A DNA stretch of 23,770 nucleotides, taken from positions 25,650,497 through 25,674,266 of the forward strand of contig NC_049985.1 in assembly GCF_000003815.2 (NCBI RefSeq), written 5' to 3'. The position numbers were made by a program, and so were the translations under genes. The notes below the pieces were generated by a model. That model was not told the DNA's origin and did not search any database. It saw only the letters and a list, made by a program, of their open reading frames with translations. Of the stretch, positions 1 to 8,470 are shown one piece after another (position 1 is the first letter of the stretch; each line of letters opens with the position of its first letter). This DNA is from Branchiostoma floridae. Its lineage: Eukaryota; Chordata; Leptocardii; Amphioxiformes; Branchiostomatidae.

Positions 1-263
1 GCAGCTCTGGACACCGTTTTGTAGGACACCCACGTTGGTCCTCCAACAGATGCCTCATCAATGGCAGAAGAGGGACGACCAGGTCTGGGAGCTGTTTCCA
101 CAGACTTCCGGCCATGTTTGAAGTCAGGATGCCAGCGTTTTACAAGGTCATATGATGGGGCGTCATCACCAAAAGTTTCTTTCATTTCATCAAAAGTCTC
201 CTTTGGTGTGCGTCCTTTCAAATACAAAAACTGGATCACCGCGCGTCATTCAACTGACTCCAT
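1..263 (-). pseudogene. mariner transposase remnant (N-terminal helix-turn-helix part)
   Basis: Minus-strand translation from the ATG at 263 gives a typical mariner transposase N-terminus: RAVIQFLYLKGRTPKETFDE, then DDAPSYDLVKRW and the linker motif GRPSSAIDEAS. This is the paired helix-turn-helix DNA-binding region and the GRPR-like linker. Codon 6 is TGA (246-248) where the other copy has a cysteine codon, so this copy is dead. No catalytic D,D(34)D part is present. The frame runs off the left edge of the window. Confidence 0.85.
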
Positions 264-443
264 TTCACACCTGGTCCATTTCACACCTGACTCAGTTCAA
301 ACACCAGTAAATCAGAAACCACAATTAGTTCAGAGCTGTTTTTTGCAACGTATTTTATAGAGATATGAATCATTATACATACAAAATGTCATAATGCTGT
401 GCGTTGGCGTGCGTCAGGACCAATACTTATTGAACGCCCCTCG
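1..443 (-). mobile_element. mariner-type DNA transposon, internally deleted copy 1 (left end outside window)
   Basis: The right end reads ...TTGAACGCCCCTCG followed by TA (444-445). On the minus strand this is a mariner terminal repeat (CGAGGGGCGTTCAATAAG) next to the TA target. About 440 bp are homologous, by eye at roughly 85-90 percent, to the complete element at 14623-15202 in the same orientation. The other terminus lies left of the window. As in that copy, the N-terminal transposase region is followed directly by a sequence that does not belong after it, so both copies look like members of one internally deleted, non-autonomous family. Confidence 0.85.
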
Positions 444-624
444 TATTATGGTAGCGAAAGCCTTGTATTGATCTGTTAATCTTGTTGTAAATATATGTAG
501 GTGTCTTAAAATATGATGTTGCATTTTCTGACGTTCGACAACTAATAAATATGAAATAATTAGACCTTATTTCAAGGATATACAGTAACAATTTTAATTT
601 ATTTCATTTCTGTGAAAGGATAGC

Positions 625-1424
625 TGAGTGAGTACTGTATGGTTAGCAGGAGTTCAGGTACTTTGGTCAGCTGAGAGGGTACAGCATGCACAGCAGGCGT
701 CCAGGTATTGTGGCCATATGAGTGGGTACTGCATGCACAGCAGGAGTCCAGGTATTGTGGCCAGCTGAGTTAGTACCGCATACACGGCAGGAGTCCAGGT
801 ATTGTGGTCAGCTGAGTGGGTATTGCATGCACAGCAGGAGTACAGGTACTGTGGTCAGCTGAGTGGGTACTGCATGCACAGCAGGAGTCCAGGTACTGTG
901 GTCAGCTGAGTTAGTACCGCATACACGGCAGGAGTCCAGGTATTGTGGTCAGCTGAATGGGTACCGTATGCACAGCAGGAGTCCAGGTACTGTGGTCAGC
1001 TGAGTGGGTACTGCATGCATGGCTGGAGTCCAGGTACTGTGGTCAGCTGAGTGGGTAATGTATGTATGGCAGGAGTCCAGGTACTGTGGTCAGCTGAGTG
1101 GGTATTGCATGCATGGCTGCAGTCCAGGTACTGTGGTCAGCTGAGTGGGTACTGCATGCACAGCAGGAGTCCAGGTACTGCAGTCAGCTGAGTGGGTACT
1201 GCATGCACAGCAGGAGTCCAGGTACTGTGGTGAGCTGAGTGGGTACTGCATGCACAGCTAAAGTCCAGGTACTGCGGTCAGCTGAGTGGGTACTGCATGC
1301 ACAGCAGGAGTCCAGGTACTGTGGTGAGGTGAGTGGGTACTGCCTGCACAATTTGAGGTACTGTGGTAAGTTGAGAGGGTACTATATGAATGACTGCAGT
1401 TCAGGTATATGTACTATGGTAAGA
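625..1424. repeat. 47-bp minisatellite, about 17 copies
   Basis: A tandem array built on a unit containing GAGTCCAGGTACTGTGG, TCAGCTGAGTGGGTACTG and CATGCACAGCAG. Successive GTCCAGG motifs fall at 699, 746 and 793, exactly 47 bp apart. Individual units carry point variants, for example TTAGTACCGCATACACGG at 775 and 912 as a recurring variant. The edges (625-700 and 1330-1424) are more diverged, as expected for an array that turns over in its middle. It lies about 660 bp beyond the stop codon of the Helitron helicase and may be inside or just outside that element. Short open frames across it are by-products of the periodicity. Confidence 0.95.
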
Positions 1425-2082
1425 TTGAACAAATAGTTAAAAATAAATTGTCTTTTGACAAATTTGAATTGAACAACTTATGTGAAACGTGTTGTTTATC
1501 AGATGGCATAGCTTTGTATATTGCAATATTTGATGTAGTTCATCAGAGCAGTGTGCATTTGTGCTAATCACAATGAAGTAAGGAAGGTGTGTTTGTCTTT
1601 ACACAAATGACATTTGTAAACAATGCAAAGAATTGTTGAAGTGAAATCGTCAATTCTATTCTAAAAGGTAATGCAGTGTTTGTATATTCTCTACATGCAT
1701 AGTTTGCTTGGCTTCGTATGTATAGGGCTATTCAGACGTGATGTAAATTTTCTTAACAAACAAAAGGGTTTTCATATGGATGTGGGTCATAGTGACGACA
1801 ATGGTCTGCCATGCTGCATTACCTATTTGTATTTCATTGCATCATAGCTGAAGGTAACACAGCCTTTTTCAGTCTTAAACTTTAATGGCAAATTTTCAGG
1901 TATTCTCCACAGTCAATAGTGGGTATATTGAACAGATCAGAAGGTATACAGTTTATTGGTATGTAAATGTTTTAAATGTGCAGTCGACAATGGTTGCAAT
2001 TATGGTATTGAGTAAATAAGCTCTGTATTTGTTCAGTAGGTAATTTATGTTTACTGTCATGATAATATATATAGTAGCATTG
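1425..2082. other. AT-rich stretch 3' of the Helitron coding region
   Basis: No gene is seen here. On the minus strand this is the 3' flank of the helicase frame. An AATAAA polyadenylation hexamer (minus strand, 1952-1957) lies about 126 nt past the stop codon, a reasonable 3'-end signal. I looked for a Helitron 3' terminus (CTRR preceded by a short hairpin, next to T) and found no convincing one. The 3' boundary of the element is therefore undetermined. Confidence 0.5.
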
Positions 2083-5000
2083 TCATGTACTGTCTGGTTG
2101 TTGACTTGGTGTAATACTTTGAGTCAATCTTGTCATCTCTCTCAAGACAGATTGAAACGCTGTTATCCTCTTTGGTTCAAACTCTAGTATGGCCAAACCT
2201 TCAAGTGAGGTAACTCTGCTTAGAGCAACATATACCATTCCAGGGCTAAATACACTTGGTCCTATATCAAGTACAACTTTTGACAATGATAGGCCTTGTA
2301 CTTTGTGGCAAGTTGATGCGTAAGAAAGTTGGAGTGGAAACTGTGTCCGGGTGAAAACAGTGCTGTAGCGTGCAAAGAATTTTGCTGTGATTGCTGAGAT
2401 AAGAATAGCATTGTTCTTGGTAGGGTCTTGTAACATTTGACCAACCCTGGGATTGTCAAACTTGACGTAGACTCCTGTAACAGTTGGCACATTTGAGTTG
2501 TATTGTTGGTCATTTTCAGAGTCTTGTGATAGGAAGTCCTCCACTGTACCCTGTGCACCATTTACAAGTCCATCCTCGCTCAGAATGTTTCTTAGTAGCA
2601 TGACTCGACAACCTTTAGCAAGGCGAAGTTCTTTCTCAAGTCCTGCTGTTTCACTGGTGTCTTCTGATATTAGATCTTGTTCAGGTATGTTGTTTGCATT
2701 GACAGGACCATCCGTCATTTCATCTCTTGCTGTCAGTACATGTATCTGAGTATCTGTTTGAGCATATAGTCTTTGCAGTTCTTGCATGTTATGCTCTATG
2801 GCCTTTTTCCTTGTTGGGAAAATGTGAAGAGCCATGGAAAAGGCAGATTGTTCAATCTCTGCTCTTCTTTTGATGCAAGTTGAAAGGAGGGTAATATCTG
2901 CATTGGTTGGCAGTCCAACTCGTACTCTGTTAAGGAGTTCTGTAAACTCTTTGTCAGTTTTTTGTCTGTGATTGACAGTTAAGAATAATGGCTTGAATAG
3001 TGATCTCCACAAGTGAGTGAAAGGTTCTTGTTGGTTTAGTGAATCTTCGAATATGAATTTTCCGAAGACCGGTTTGAGCTGGTAGAAATCACCAAAAGCT
3101 ATGATGTTGAGGTTCCCAAAGTAGCTGTGTTGGTCAGCTGTAGTGTCTTTGATCTCTGATAGGCGGAGGTGAATGTGTTCCAGTCTGACATTGCTGATCA
3201 TGCTTATTTCATCAATGAAAACTGTGTGTACATTGCTGAATTTGCGTCGAAGTTGTGACAGTTTCTCAGCACTGAGTGGTAGGTACTGGGTTTTACCTCT
3301 TCGGCTATGGTCAACAGGCAGTGATAGAGCTGAATGTACTGTGAAGCCACCAATGTTGTAGGCAGCGACACCTGTTGGTGCAGTGAGCATTACAGGAGAT
3401 GTTGGGCAGTTTGATGTACGGATCAAGTACTCATTCAAAACTTTTATTAGAAAGCTTTTGCCACAGCCTGCTCCTCCCGTCACGAAGAGTCTCAACGATT
3501 GTGGTTTTGGAGAGGTTTGGTCTGCTTGGTGTCTGTTCATCAGTAAAAAGTGTTCTTTCACTGTGTTAAACACGTGCTGTTGGTCATGTGACATGTTATT
3601 GAGTGCGTCAAAGAATGCATCATCAGCCATTGTGTAGCGAGATACAGTATTCCATGCAAGTGAATCATCATGTAACATTGTGAGGTTTTCTGAAGATATC
3701 ATGTCAATACTATTAGTTTGAGCAACAGATGCTGCTGCTTGTTCTGCATTTTGTGCTGTCCATTGTGCATCAAGATGAAGTCCTTCAGTGTTAAAGTCAT
3801 GTTCAGTTTGCAACTGTTGGTGAGTCACATTGGGGGCAAGTGTGGTAGCAATAGATGTTAGATCATCTGACAGCAGGCGTACTTGCATGATAGCTTGTTC
3901 TATATCTGATGTGAAATGAAAATGCTGTGCAAGACTATTGTCAAATTGATCCTTCTTAGCAGAGAAAGCATCTTGAGCACAAGCATATTCAGCAAGGATG
4001 TCGTTTTCATTTCTCCATGGGTAGTACATGTACAAGAGACCGTAGAAATAGTCATCTCCATTTCCAGAGGATAGTTTTGAACTTCTAACACATGCAAGCT
4101 TTTGACGTTTCTTTATCCATCTGTCACATTGTTGTAACTTGATAGTTTGAGAAGCTTCTGATGGCTCAATGGATGTAATGGAGTATGTTGCGGCAAAGGT
4201 GAATAATGACATTGTATCCCAGGGATCACCGTGTGGTCTCATTGCATAGTATTGAGCTGTTCCCTTTGTGAAAATGTCAGATGATGAATCATCAAGTTTG
4301 TCGAGGTCATCTTTGGGTTTGAGCAGACGCATTCTTTTGTGTGGTGGTTTGGCATTGATTGACACTGTTTGTCTCGATGATTGTATGAGTTGCAGGTTTG
4401 CAAGTCTGTAGCCAACTTCTTGTCCTCCAACTAGGCGGTGGCTGAGTACAGTGTTACCAATCTGGGCTAAACGTGCTCTTTTTGTACTGTTAGGTGGTAG
4501 ATGTGACAGACCAGCATAGATAGCTGTTTGAAGATTATCAGGCTCAGCTTTTGAGATGTACATACATGCATAGTAAGCAGCACCATACTTTGACCCAACC
4601 ATTTGTATGTCCATGTTAGACTGCATATGTAAGAGCAATGTAGGGCTATATGCATTGATCCAGATGTCCTGTTGTGTTCGTTTTGTAACATAAAATTGTG
4701 CGCTGCGATTAGCATCAACATCTAGCCTGAGTCGTGTGGTCTGTGACACTTCTCGAGGGAAGTGAAATCGACACTTTGTTCGTCCCTTCTCACATGTTCT
4801 TGTGTGATGATGCCGTTGGTATTTGGACACTAGTTCATGTAAGAGAGAGTTTTCATCATCAGGTAGCTGTGTGGACACATATTTGTCAATGAATTCAGGT
4901 GCTCTTTGCCTTCCTTCTATGGTATCAAGGTTGGGGGCATTCTCAACCCAGAACATACAGTGCAAGTGAGGAGAACCTCTTAACTGAAATTCGACTCGAA

Positions 5001-6318
5001 TCCAGTGGTCCGTAATCACACCAATAGGATGTTGCGGACTGTTCAATATGAAGCGTAGCAGTGCATCAGTGCGCCGGTTAAAGTGTATGGCACACATGAC
5101 AGGGTCTGATCTCATCAGGTTCCATTTGTCTTGCTGAGGTAATGCTTTAGCTTCCTCATATGTCAGATCAGGATTGAGAGACATAAACAGCTCTGGCCAG
5201 TTCAAGTCATTTGCTGACACAGTGAGAAACCAAGTTGGTGGGCCAATTGTGTTGATTTTTGCTAGTAGGTTAAGCAGTTGGTCCTTAAAGTATGCTGCTG
5301 TTCCACGGATGTTCTTCATGAAAGTGTATGATGTGCTTTCAACATCTTCATGAATATTCTGACGCAGATCACCTGCTGTCAGAGGTTGTGGTGAAGATTG
5401 TGAGGTATCATTACCTTGCTTTTGCATTCTACACACAATTGATATCTGACTGTACAGTTTCTTGATTTCATATGAGTTCAAAGCAAAGAAGAGCCAAGGG
5501 ATATTTTTCCTCCAGATATCATTGATATTAAGTAGTCGTGACTGGAAGTACTGTAAGTCTGTCATAGGTATTTCTCTCATCTGTTGGAAACCATTACAAC
5601 CATATGGATACAGCTGAGGGAAGCAGTGTTCCTCGAGGTCTTTCTCCTTAAAAATACTTTGTGGTGCTGATGTTTCACGAGGGAGAGATACTGATGGTAC
5701 AGTGTCTGTTGCACTCTGCAACAGAGATTGTAAGGGAATATTTGGATTGATGTAGTTGCATGGAAAAGCAGACAGCTCTGTGACATTAGAAGATCCATTT
5801 GATTGATGGATTTCATCATAGTTGGCAAGATTTGAATGGAATTCGCATGATGTTTCCTTCCAATCTTCAAAGGAAGCTATGTTTACATCTGAGTAAAGAC
5901 TATTGTTAGTGATCAGCCATGTTAGAGCTTCATGCATGTGAGTATATCGCACAATGTATTGTGGATCATTTCTTTGTGTTCTATCGTTAGTTTCGGAGGG
6001 ATGTACTATTACGATTCCTGATGTGTTTTGACAGCGTGGTAAGAGATTGCAAGATGTTTCAATGTTGGTAGAGAAACTTATGGCTTGGCCTTGTTCACCA
6101 TATTGTCCACCTGGTAGGATAACAAGCTTTACAAATGTGTACTTCAGGCTGACAAGTCTTGTCTCCATTCTAGTAAGCTGTTTTATACATGATGGGATAT
6201 CACCTGGGTCCATATTGTTAGTCCAAGCATTGGGTATTGGGTTTTGTCTTTCAATAGCAGTTGAACACTTTGAACACAGATGGCATTGATCAGAGTTATT
6301 TTGATGTGCGTACTTCAT
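2083..6318 (-). CDS. Helitron Rep-helicase (rolling-circle transposase), 1411 aa from first ATG
   Basis: An intact 1411-residue transposase. Rep nicks and joins single DNA strands, and the PIF1-type SF1 helicase unwinds them. Domains in order: Cys-rich start (CHLCSKC, 12-18); a DUF6570-like block with NNMDPGDIPSCIKQLTRMET (34-53); Helitron N-terminal-like domain (~240-460) ending in the HUH motif (PHLHCMFWVENAP, 450-462); paired Rep tyrosines in YACMYISK (Y583, Y587); Walker A GGAGCGKS (948-955); Walker B FIDE (1034-1037); GDFYQLKPV (1076-1084); NHRQ (1116-1119); CHKVQGLSL (1337-1345); YVALSRVTS (1363-1371). No stop or frameshift interrupts it, and length is normal for the family, so the copy is young or constrained. 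The first ATG is probably not the true start: the frame is open up to 6450 and that extension encodes half of a zinc finger. The residue before Y587 is Met where many Helitrons have Lys. Confidence 0.95.
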   Translation of the reverse strand: MKYAHQNNSDQCHLCSKCSTAIERQNPIPNAWTNNMDPGDIPSCIKQLTRMETRLVSLKYTFVKLVILPGGQYGEQGQAISFSTNIETSCNLLPRCQNTSGIVIVHPSETNDRTQRNDPQYIVRYTHMHEALTWLITNNSLYSDVNIASFEDWKETSCEFHSNLANYDEIHQSNGSSNVTELSAFPCNYINPNIPLQSLLQSATDTVPSVSLPRETSAPQSIFKEKDLEEHCFPQLYPYGCNGFQQMREIPMTDLQYFQSRLLNINDIWRKNIPWLFFALNSYEIKKLYSQISIVCRMQKQGNDTSQSSPQPLTAGDLRQNIHEDVESTSYTFMKNIRGTAAYFKDQLLNLLAKINTIGPPTWFLTVSANDLNWPELFMSLNPDLTYEEAKALPQQDKWNLMRSDPVMCAIHFNRRTDALLRFILNSPQHPIGVITDHWIRVEFQLRGSPHLHCMFWVENAPNLDTIEGRQRAPEFIDKYVSTQLPDDENSLLHELVSKYQRHHHTRTCEKGRTKCRFHFPREVSQTTRLRLDVDANRSAQFYVTKRTQQDIWINAYSPTLLLHMQSNMDIQMVGSKYGAAYYACMYISKAEPDNLQTAIYAGLSHLPPNSTKRARLAQIGNTVLSHRLVGGQEVGYRLANLQLIQSSRQTVSINAKPPHKRMRLLKPKDDLDKLDDSSSDIFTKGTAQYYAMRPHGDPWDTMSLFTFAATYSITSIEPSEASQTIKLQQCDRWIKKRQKLACVRSSKLSSGNGDDYFYGLLYMYYPWRNENDILAEYACAQDAFSAKKDQFDNSLAQHFHFTSDIEQAIMQVRLLSDDLTSIATTLAPNVTHQQLQTEHDFNTEGLHLDAQWTAQNAEQAAASVAQTNSIDMISSENLTMLHDDSLAWNTVSRYTMADDAFFDALNNMSHDQQHVFNTVKEHFLLMNRHQADQTSPKPQSLRLFVTGGAGCGKSFLIKVLNEYLIRTSNCPTSPVMLTAPTGVAAYNIGGFTVHSALSLPVDHSRRGKTQYLPLSAEKLSQLRRKFSNVHTVFIDEISMISNVRLEHIHLRLSEIKDTTADQHSYFGNLNIIAFGDFYQLKPVFGKFIFEDSLNQQEPFTHLWRSLFKPLFLTVNHRQKTDKEFTELLNRVRVGLPTNADITLLSTCIKRRAEIEQSAFSMALHIFPTRKKAIEHNMQELQRLYAQTDTQIHVLTARDEMTDGPVNANNIPEQDLISEDTSETAGLEKELRLAKGCRVMLLRNILSEDGLVNGAQGTVEDFLSQDSENDQQYNSNVPTVTGVYVKFDNPRVGQMLQDPTKNNAILISAITAKFFARYSTVFTRTQFPLQLSYASTCHKVQGLSLSKVVLDIGPSVFSPGMVYVALSRVTSLEGLAILEFEPKRITAFQSVLREMTRLTQSITPSQQPDST

Positions 6319-6450
6319 AGTATCTGTTACAGAAATGTTGCAGGCTCTTACTTGCTCATGAAATAAGAATTTTCTACACAGAATGCAATAGTATTTTGGT
6401 TGCTGCTGTATGTAGCAATGGAATGCTGGGACTCTGATTTGTACCCTTCG
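6319..6450 (-). CDS. Upstream in-frame extension of the helicase frame: zinc-finger half
   Basis: The helicase frame stays open upstream of its first ATG to a TAA at 6451-6453. The extension encodes QQQPKYYCILCRKFLFHEQ followed by VRAC and then the ATG. The C-x2-C ... H ... C spacing continues into CHLCSKC after the ATG. Together they look like one Cys/His cluster of the kind that precedes DUF6570 in Helitron proteins. It overlaps the 3' end of the upstream frame (6348-6450), where that frame encodes an unremarkable tail. I infer that this segment is real coding sequence joined to the upstream frame by splicing or a frame change. Confidence 0.7.
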
Positions 6451-7949
6451 TTAGTATGCTCAGTGTGACCTGTGCTATGTTCTTTCACATACTTGTTAGC
6501 AGCTGTATTCCTTTGGTAGTCACGGCACTTCTTTAGACGTTCAGCTCTATGCTGAGAAGTTTCATTAGCTGCTTTGTTTCTGTAGTTTAATCTTTGTTTT
6601 GCAAGTCTTTTTAACCTTTCGTCAGATGTTTCATTTTGTTTCCTGGCTTTGTTACATTCTCTTCGCTTAGCAAGTCTGTCTGCTTTTTTATCAGCTGTCT
6701 CTCTTTGTTTCTCGGCTTTGTAGCATTCTCTTTGCTTAGCAAGTATGTCTGCTTTTGTATCAGCTGTCTCTCTTTGTTTCCTGGCTTTGTAGCATTCTCT
6801 TCGCTTAGCAAGTCTGTCTGCTTTTTTATCAGCTGTCTCTCTTTCTTTCCTGGCTTTGTAGCATTCTCTCCGCTTAGCAAGTCTGTCTGCTTTTTTATCA
6901 GTTGTTTGTGGTTTCTTAGTTTTAAAATGTGTGCATTGCTTTGCAATTCCGTCAGCATTTTGTTCAGCTGTTTCTGTTGCTATGTTGGGTGTGTACTGTG
7001 TTCTTTGGTTTGCATAGCTGTCTGCATTTTGGTTAGTTGTTTGCTTTGTGTCACTTACTTGTTGATACATGAACATGTCTTGTTTCTTTGCACTCAATTT
7101 GTGTTTCGCAGAATTATGTTGACCCTTTGAAGTCCTTGTATAAAAAGAAGATAGGTTTAGAGGTTGTAAGGTGCCTTCAATCAGTACCGATTTAGATGGT
7201 GGTACTAATGAGTTAACTTTCTGAGCCTGTAGAAAGCTGTGTGATCCCATTGGCTCATTGTTGTCAGTCAGTGTCAAATAGCGTACATCCAGTTCCGTAA
7301 CATCACTTGTCAATTCAATGTTTTCTGATTGCACTGCTACAAGCTCAAAGTTGCATGTTAGACTTGGTTTCCAATTAAGTGTTTGTAAGAATTGACAAAG
7401 GTTAGTAATCGTCATGTGCCTACTTAAAGCAGATGAGCCATTATCATCAGGCAGTGCTGTTGTTTGACTTCTGGCATGTGAATCATAAACAAAATGATTG
7501 TTACCAGTATGCAGTAAGGCTACTGTGGAACCACTTGATCCAGATGCTGTTATGAGCAAACATGTGTCAGATATAGCAAATGCTTCTTCTAGGGCTGTCT
7601 GCAATGTGTAGTAGGGATAATATGCTTGTCTGCTAAACACGTCTCCAGTATATCGCTCTTTGATTGTTATGTGCAAAGTGTTGTTTCCAATCTGCCAATA
7701 ATTGGGCAGATCATCAACTGATAGGTAAGATACAGTAGGCGGTAGAGATGGTTTTATGCGGTTGTAAAGTGCATCACCTTCAAACAGTACAGTATCAAGA
7801 TCTGTGGATGTCCAGGAAGTTGCTTGTTTGTTAGCAGAGTGATAAAGGATAGCTATCAAAGAATTTGCAGTACATTGTTTACCTCTACTAGTTTCATTGA
7901 AAATGTTGTTGCCTTGGTGGTAGTTTCCTGACAGTGTAGCTTCACACAT
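6348..7949 (-). CDS. Helitron-associated protein: C76/UL36-like cysteine protease domain plus eight STPR repeats, 533 aa
   Basis: Residues ~20-205 look like a papain-fold deubiquitinase/deneddylase of the herpesvirus tegument type (peptidase C76). The nucleophile motif is SRGKQCTANSL (C26), followed by TSTDLDTVLFEGDALYNRI, and later NHFVYDSHAR with the Asp-x-His pair D156 and H158. That spacing matches the family. Such domains are known beside Helitron helicases in fish and invertebrates. Residues 308-491 are eight exact 23-residue STPR units (ADRLAKRRECYKARKERETA type), basic and helical, a known DNA-binding repeat. The start ATG at 7949 is the first in frame and sits just before the protease motif. 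The stop is 29 nt upstream of the helicase ATG, one frame away. The protease fold is inferred from motifs only; whether it acts on ubiquitin or on the polyprotein itself is unknown. Confidence 0.85.
   Translation of the reverse strand: MCEATLSGNYHQGNNIFNETSRGKQCTANSLIAILYHSANKQATSWTSTDLDTVLFEGDALYNRIKPSLPPTVSYLSVDDLPNYWQIGNNTLHITIKERYTGDVFSRQAYYPYYTLQTALEEAFAISDTCLLITASGSSGSTVALLHTGNNHFVYDSHARSQTTALPDDNGSSALSRHMTITNLCQFLQTLNWKPSLTCNFELVAVQSENIELTSDVTELDVRYLTLTDNNEPMGSHSFLQAQKVNSLVPPSKSVLIEGTLQPLNLSSFYTRTSKGQHNSAKHKLSAKKQDMFMYQQVSDTKQTTNQNADSYANQRTQYTPNIATETAEQNADGIAKQCTHFKTKKPQTTDKKADRLAKRRECYKARKERETADKKADRLAKRRECYKARKQRETADTKADILAKQRECYKAEKQRETADKKADRLAKRRECNKARKQNETSDERLKRLAKQRLNYRNKAANETSQHRAERLKKCRDYQRNTAANKYVKEHSTGHTEHTNEGYKSESQHSIATYSSNQNTIAFCVENSYFMSK
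6406..6488 (-). other. Possible 83-nt GT-AG intron joining the two Helitron frames
   Basis: On the minus strand, a GTGAAAG donor (starting 6488) and a CATACAG acceptor (ending 6406) bound 83 nt. Removing them joins codon Tyr487 of the protease/STPR frame in phase to the QQPKYYCILC zinc-finger frame, predicting one ~1927-residue protein. A perfect TACTAAC branch-point-like heptamer lies inside. The donor is not a strong one. Alternatives are a one-base indel in this copy, ribosomal frameshifting (no classical slippery heptamer is visible), or two separate proteins. Confidence 0.4.
6477..7028 (-). repeat. 69-bp coding repeats (eight 23-aa STPR units)
   Basis: The DNA periodicity of 69 bp runs through 552 bp and keeps the reading frame. 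Units at residues 354-376, 377-399, 400-422 and 423-445 are nearly identical. The outer units (308-353 and 446-491) are diverged but keep the 23-residue register. This looks like recent amplification of a core within an older array. The periodicity also leaves a long shadow open frame on the other strand. Confidence 0.9.
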
Positions 7950-8073
7950 TATGGATAAGTTGAATCAGTAACTTATACTTTAGAAATGTACAATGTATGT
8001 AGATTTCGAGTGTGCGTATTCAAGTTATTTATGTTTGATGTCTGTTCAATGACAGAAGCTTATTTAGTTATGT

Positions 8074-8470
8074 GTGTAAGTGCAGTTTGCACGGTGAGTG
8101 CGAGAGCACAGAGGCAGGGGTTGGACTTGTAATTGGATTGAGTGCGAATGCACAGTCTGCACGGTGGCAGGGGTTGAACTTGTTGTTGTATTGAGTGCGA
8201 ATGCACAGTCTGCACGGTGGCAGGGGTTGAACTTGTTGTTGTATTGAGTGCGAATGCACAGTCTGCACGGTGGCAGGGGTTGAACTTGTTGCTGTATTGA
8301 GTGCGAATGCACAGTCTGCACGGTGGCAGGGGTTGAACTTATTGTTGTATTGAGTGCGAATGCACAGTCTGCACGGTGGCAGAGGTTGAACTTGTTGTAT
8401 TGAGTGCGAATGCACAGTCTGCACGGTGGCAGGGGTTGGAAGATTGAGTGCAAAAGCACAGTCTGCACGA
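8074..8470. repeat. 53-bp minisatellite, about 7.5 copies
   Basis: Unit contains TGAGTGCGAATGCACAGTC, TGCACGGTGGCAGGGG and TTGAACTTGTTGTTGTAT. CACAGTCTGC starts at 8151, 8204, 8257, 8310, 8363, 8413 and 8457. The period is 53 bp for the middle copies, 50 where one TTG triplet is lost, and 44 at the right edge. Each unit has a GTGC-GAAT-GCAC hairpin. It ends about 125 bp upstream of the Helitron start codon (minus strand), so it occupies that gene's promoter region or the element's 5' end. Open frames across it are products of repetition. Confidence 0.95.

Noticed and set aside
61-360. 99-codon plus-strand frame
   Set aside because: Antisense to the mariner transposase remnant, which explains the sequence fully.
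625-1424. CRISPR-like array
   Set aside because: Units are contiguous with no unique spacers and the sequence is eukaryotic; it is a minisatellite.
1499-1530. Possible Helitron 3' terminus (ATCAG next to TATTGCAATA palindrome, minus-strand reading CTGAT)
   Set aside because: The palindrome has no loop and its spacing does not fit the usual hairpin about ten bases before CTRR; too weak to call.
6636-7130. 164-codon plus-strand open frame rich in Phe, Leu and Ser
   Set aside because: It is the antisense shadow of the 69-bp STPR repeats; the hydrophobic repeats mirror the basic ones and no independent motif exists.
8064-8468. Two overlapping minus-strand frames with CRLCIRTQYN-type repeats
   Set aside because: Produced by translating the 53-bp minisatellite in different frames; the period is not a multiple of three.
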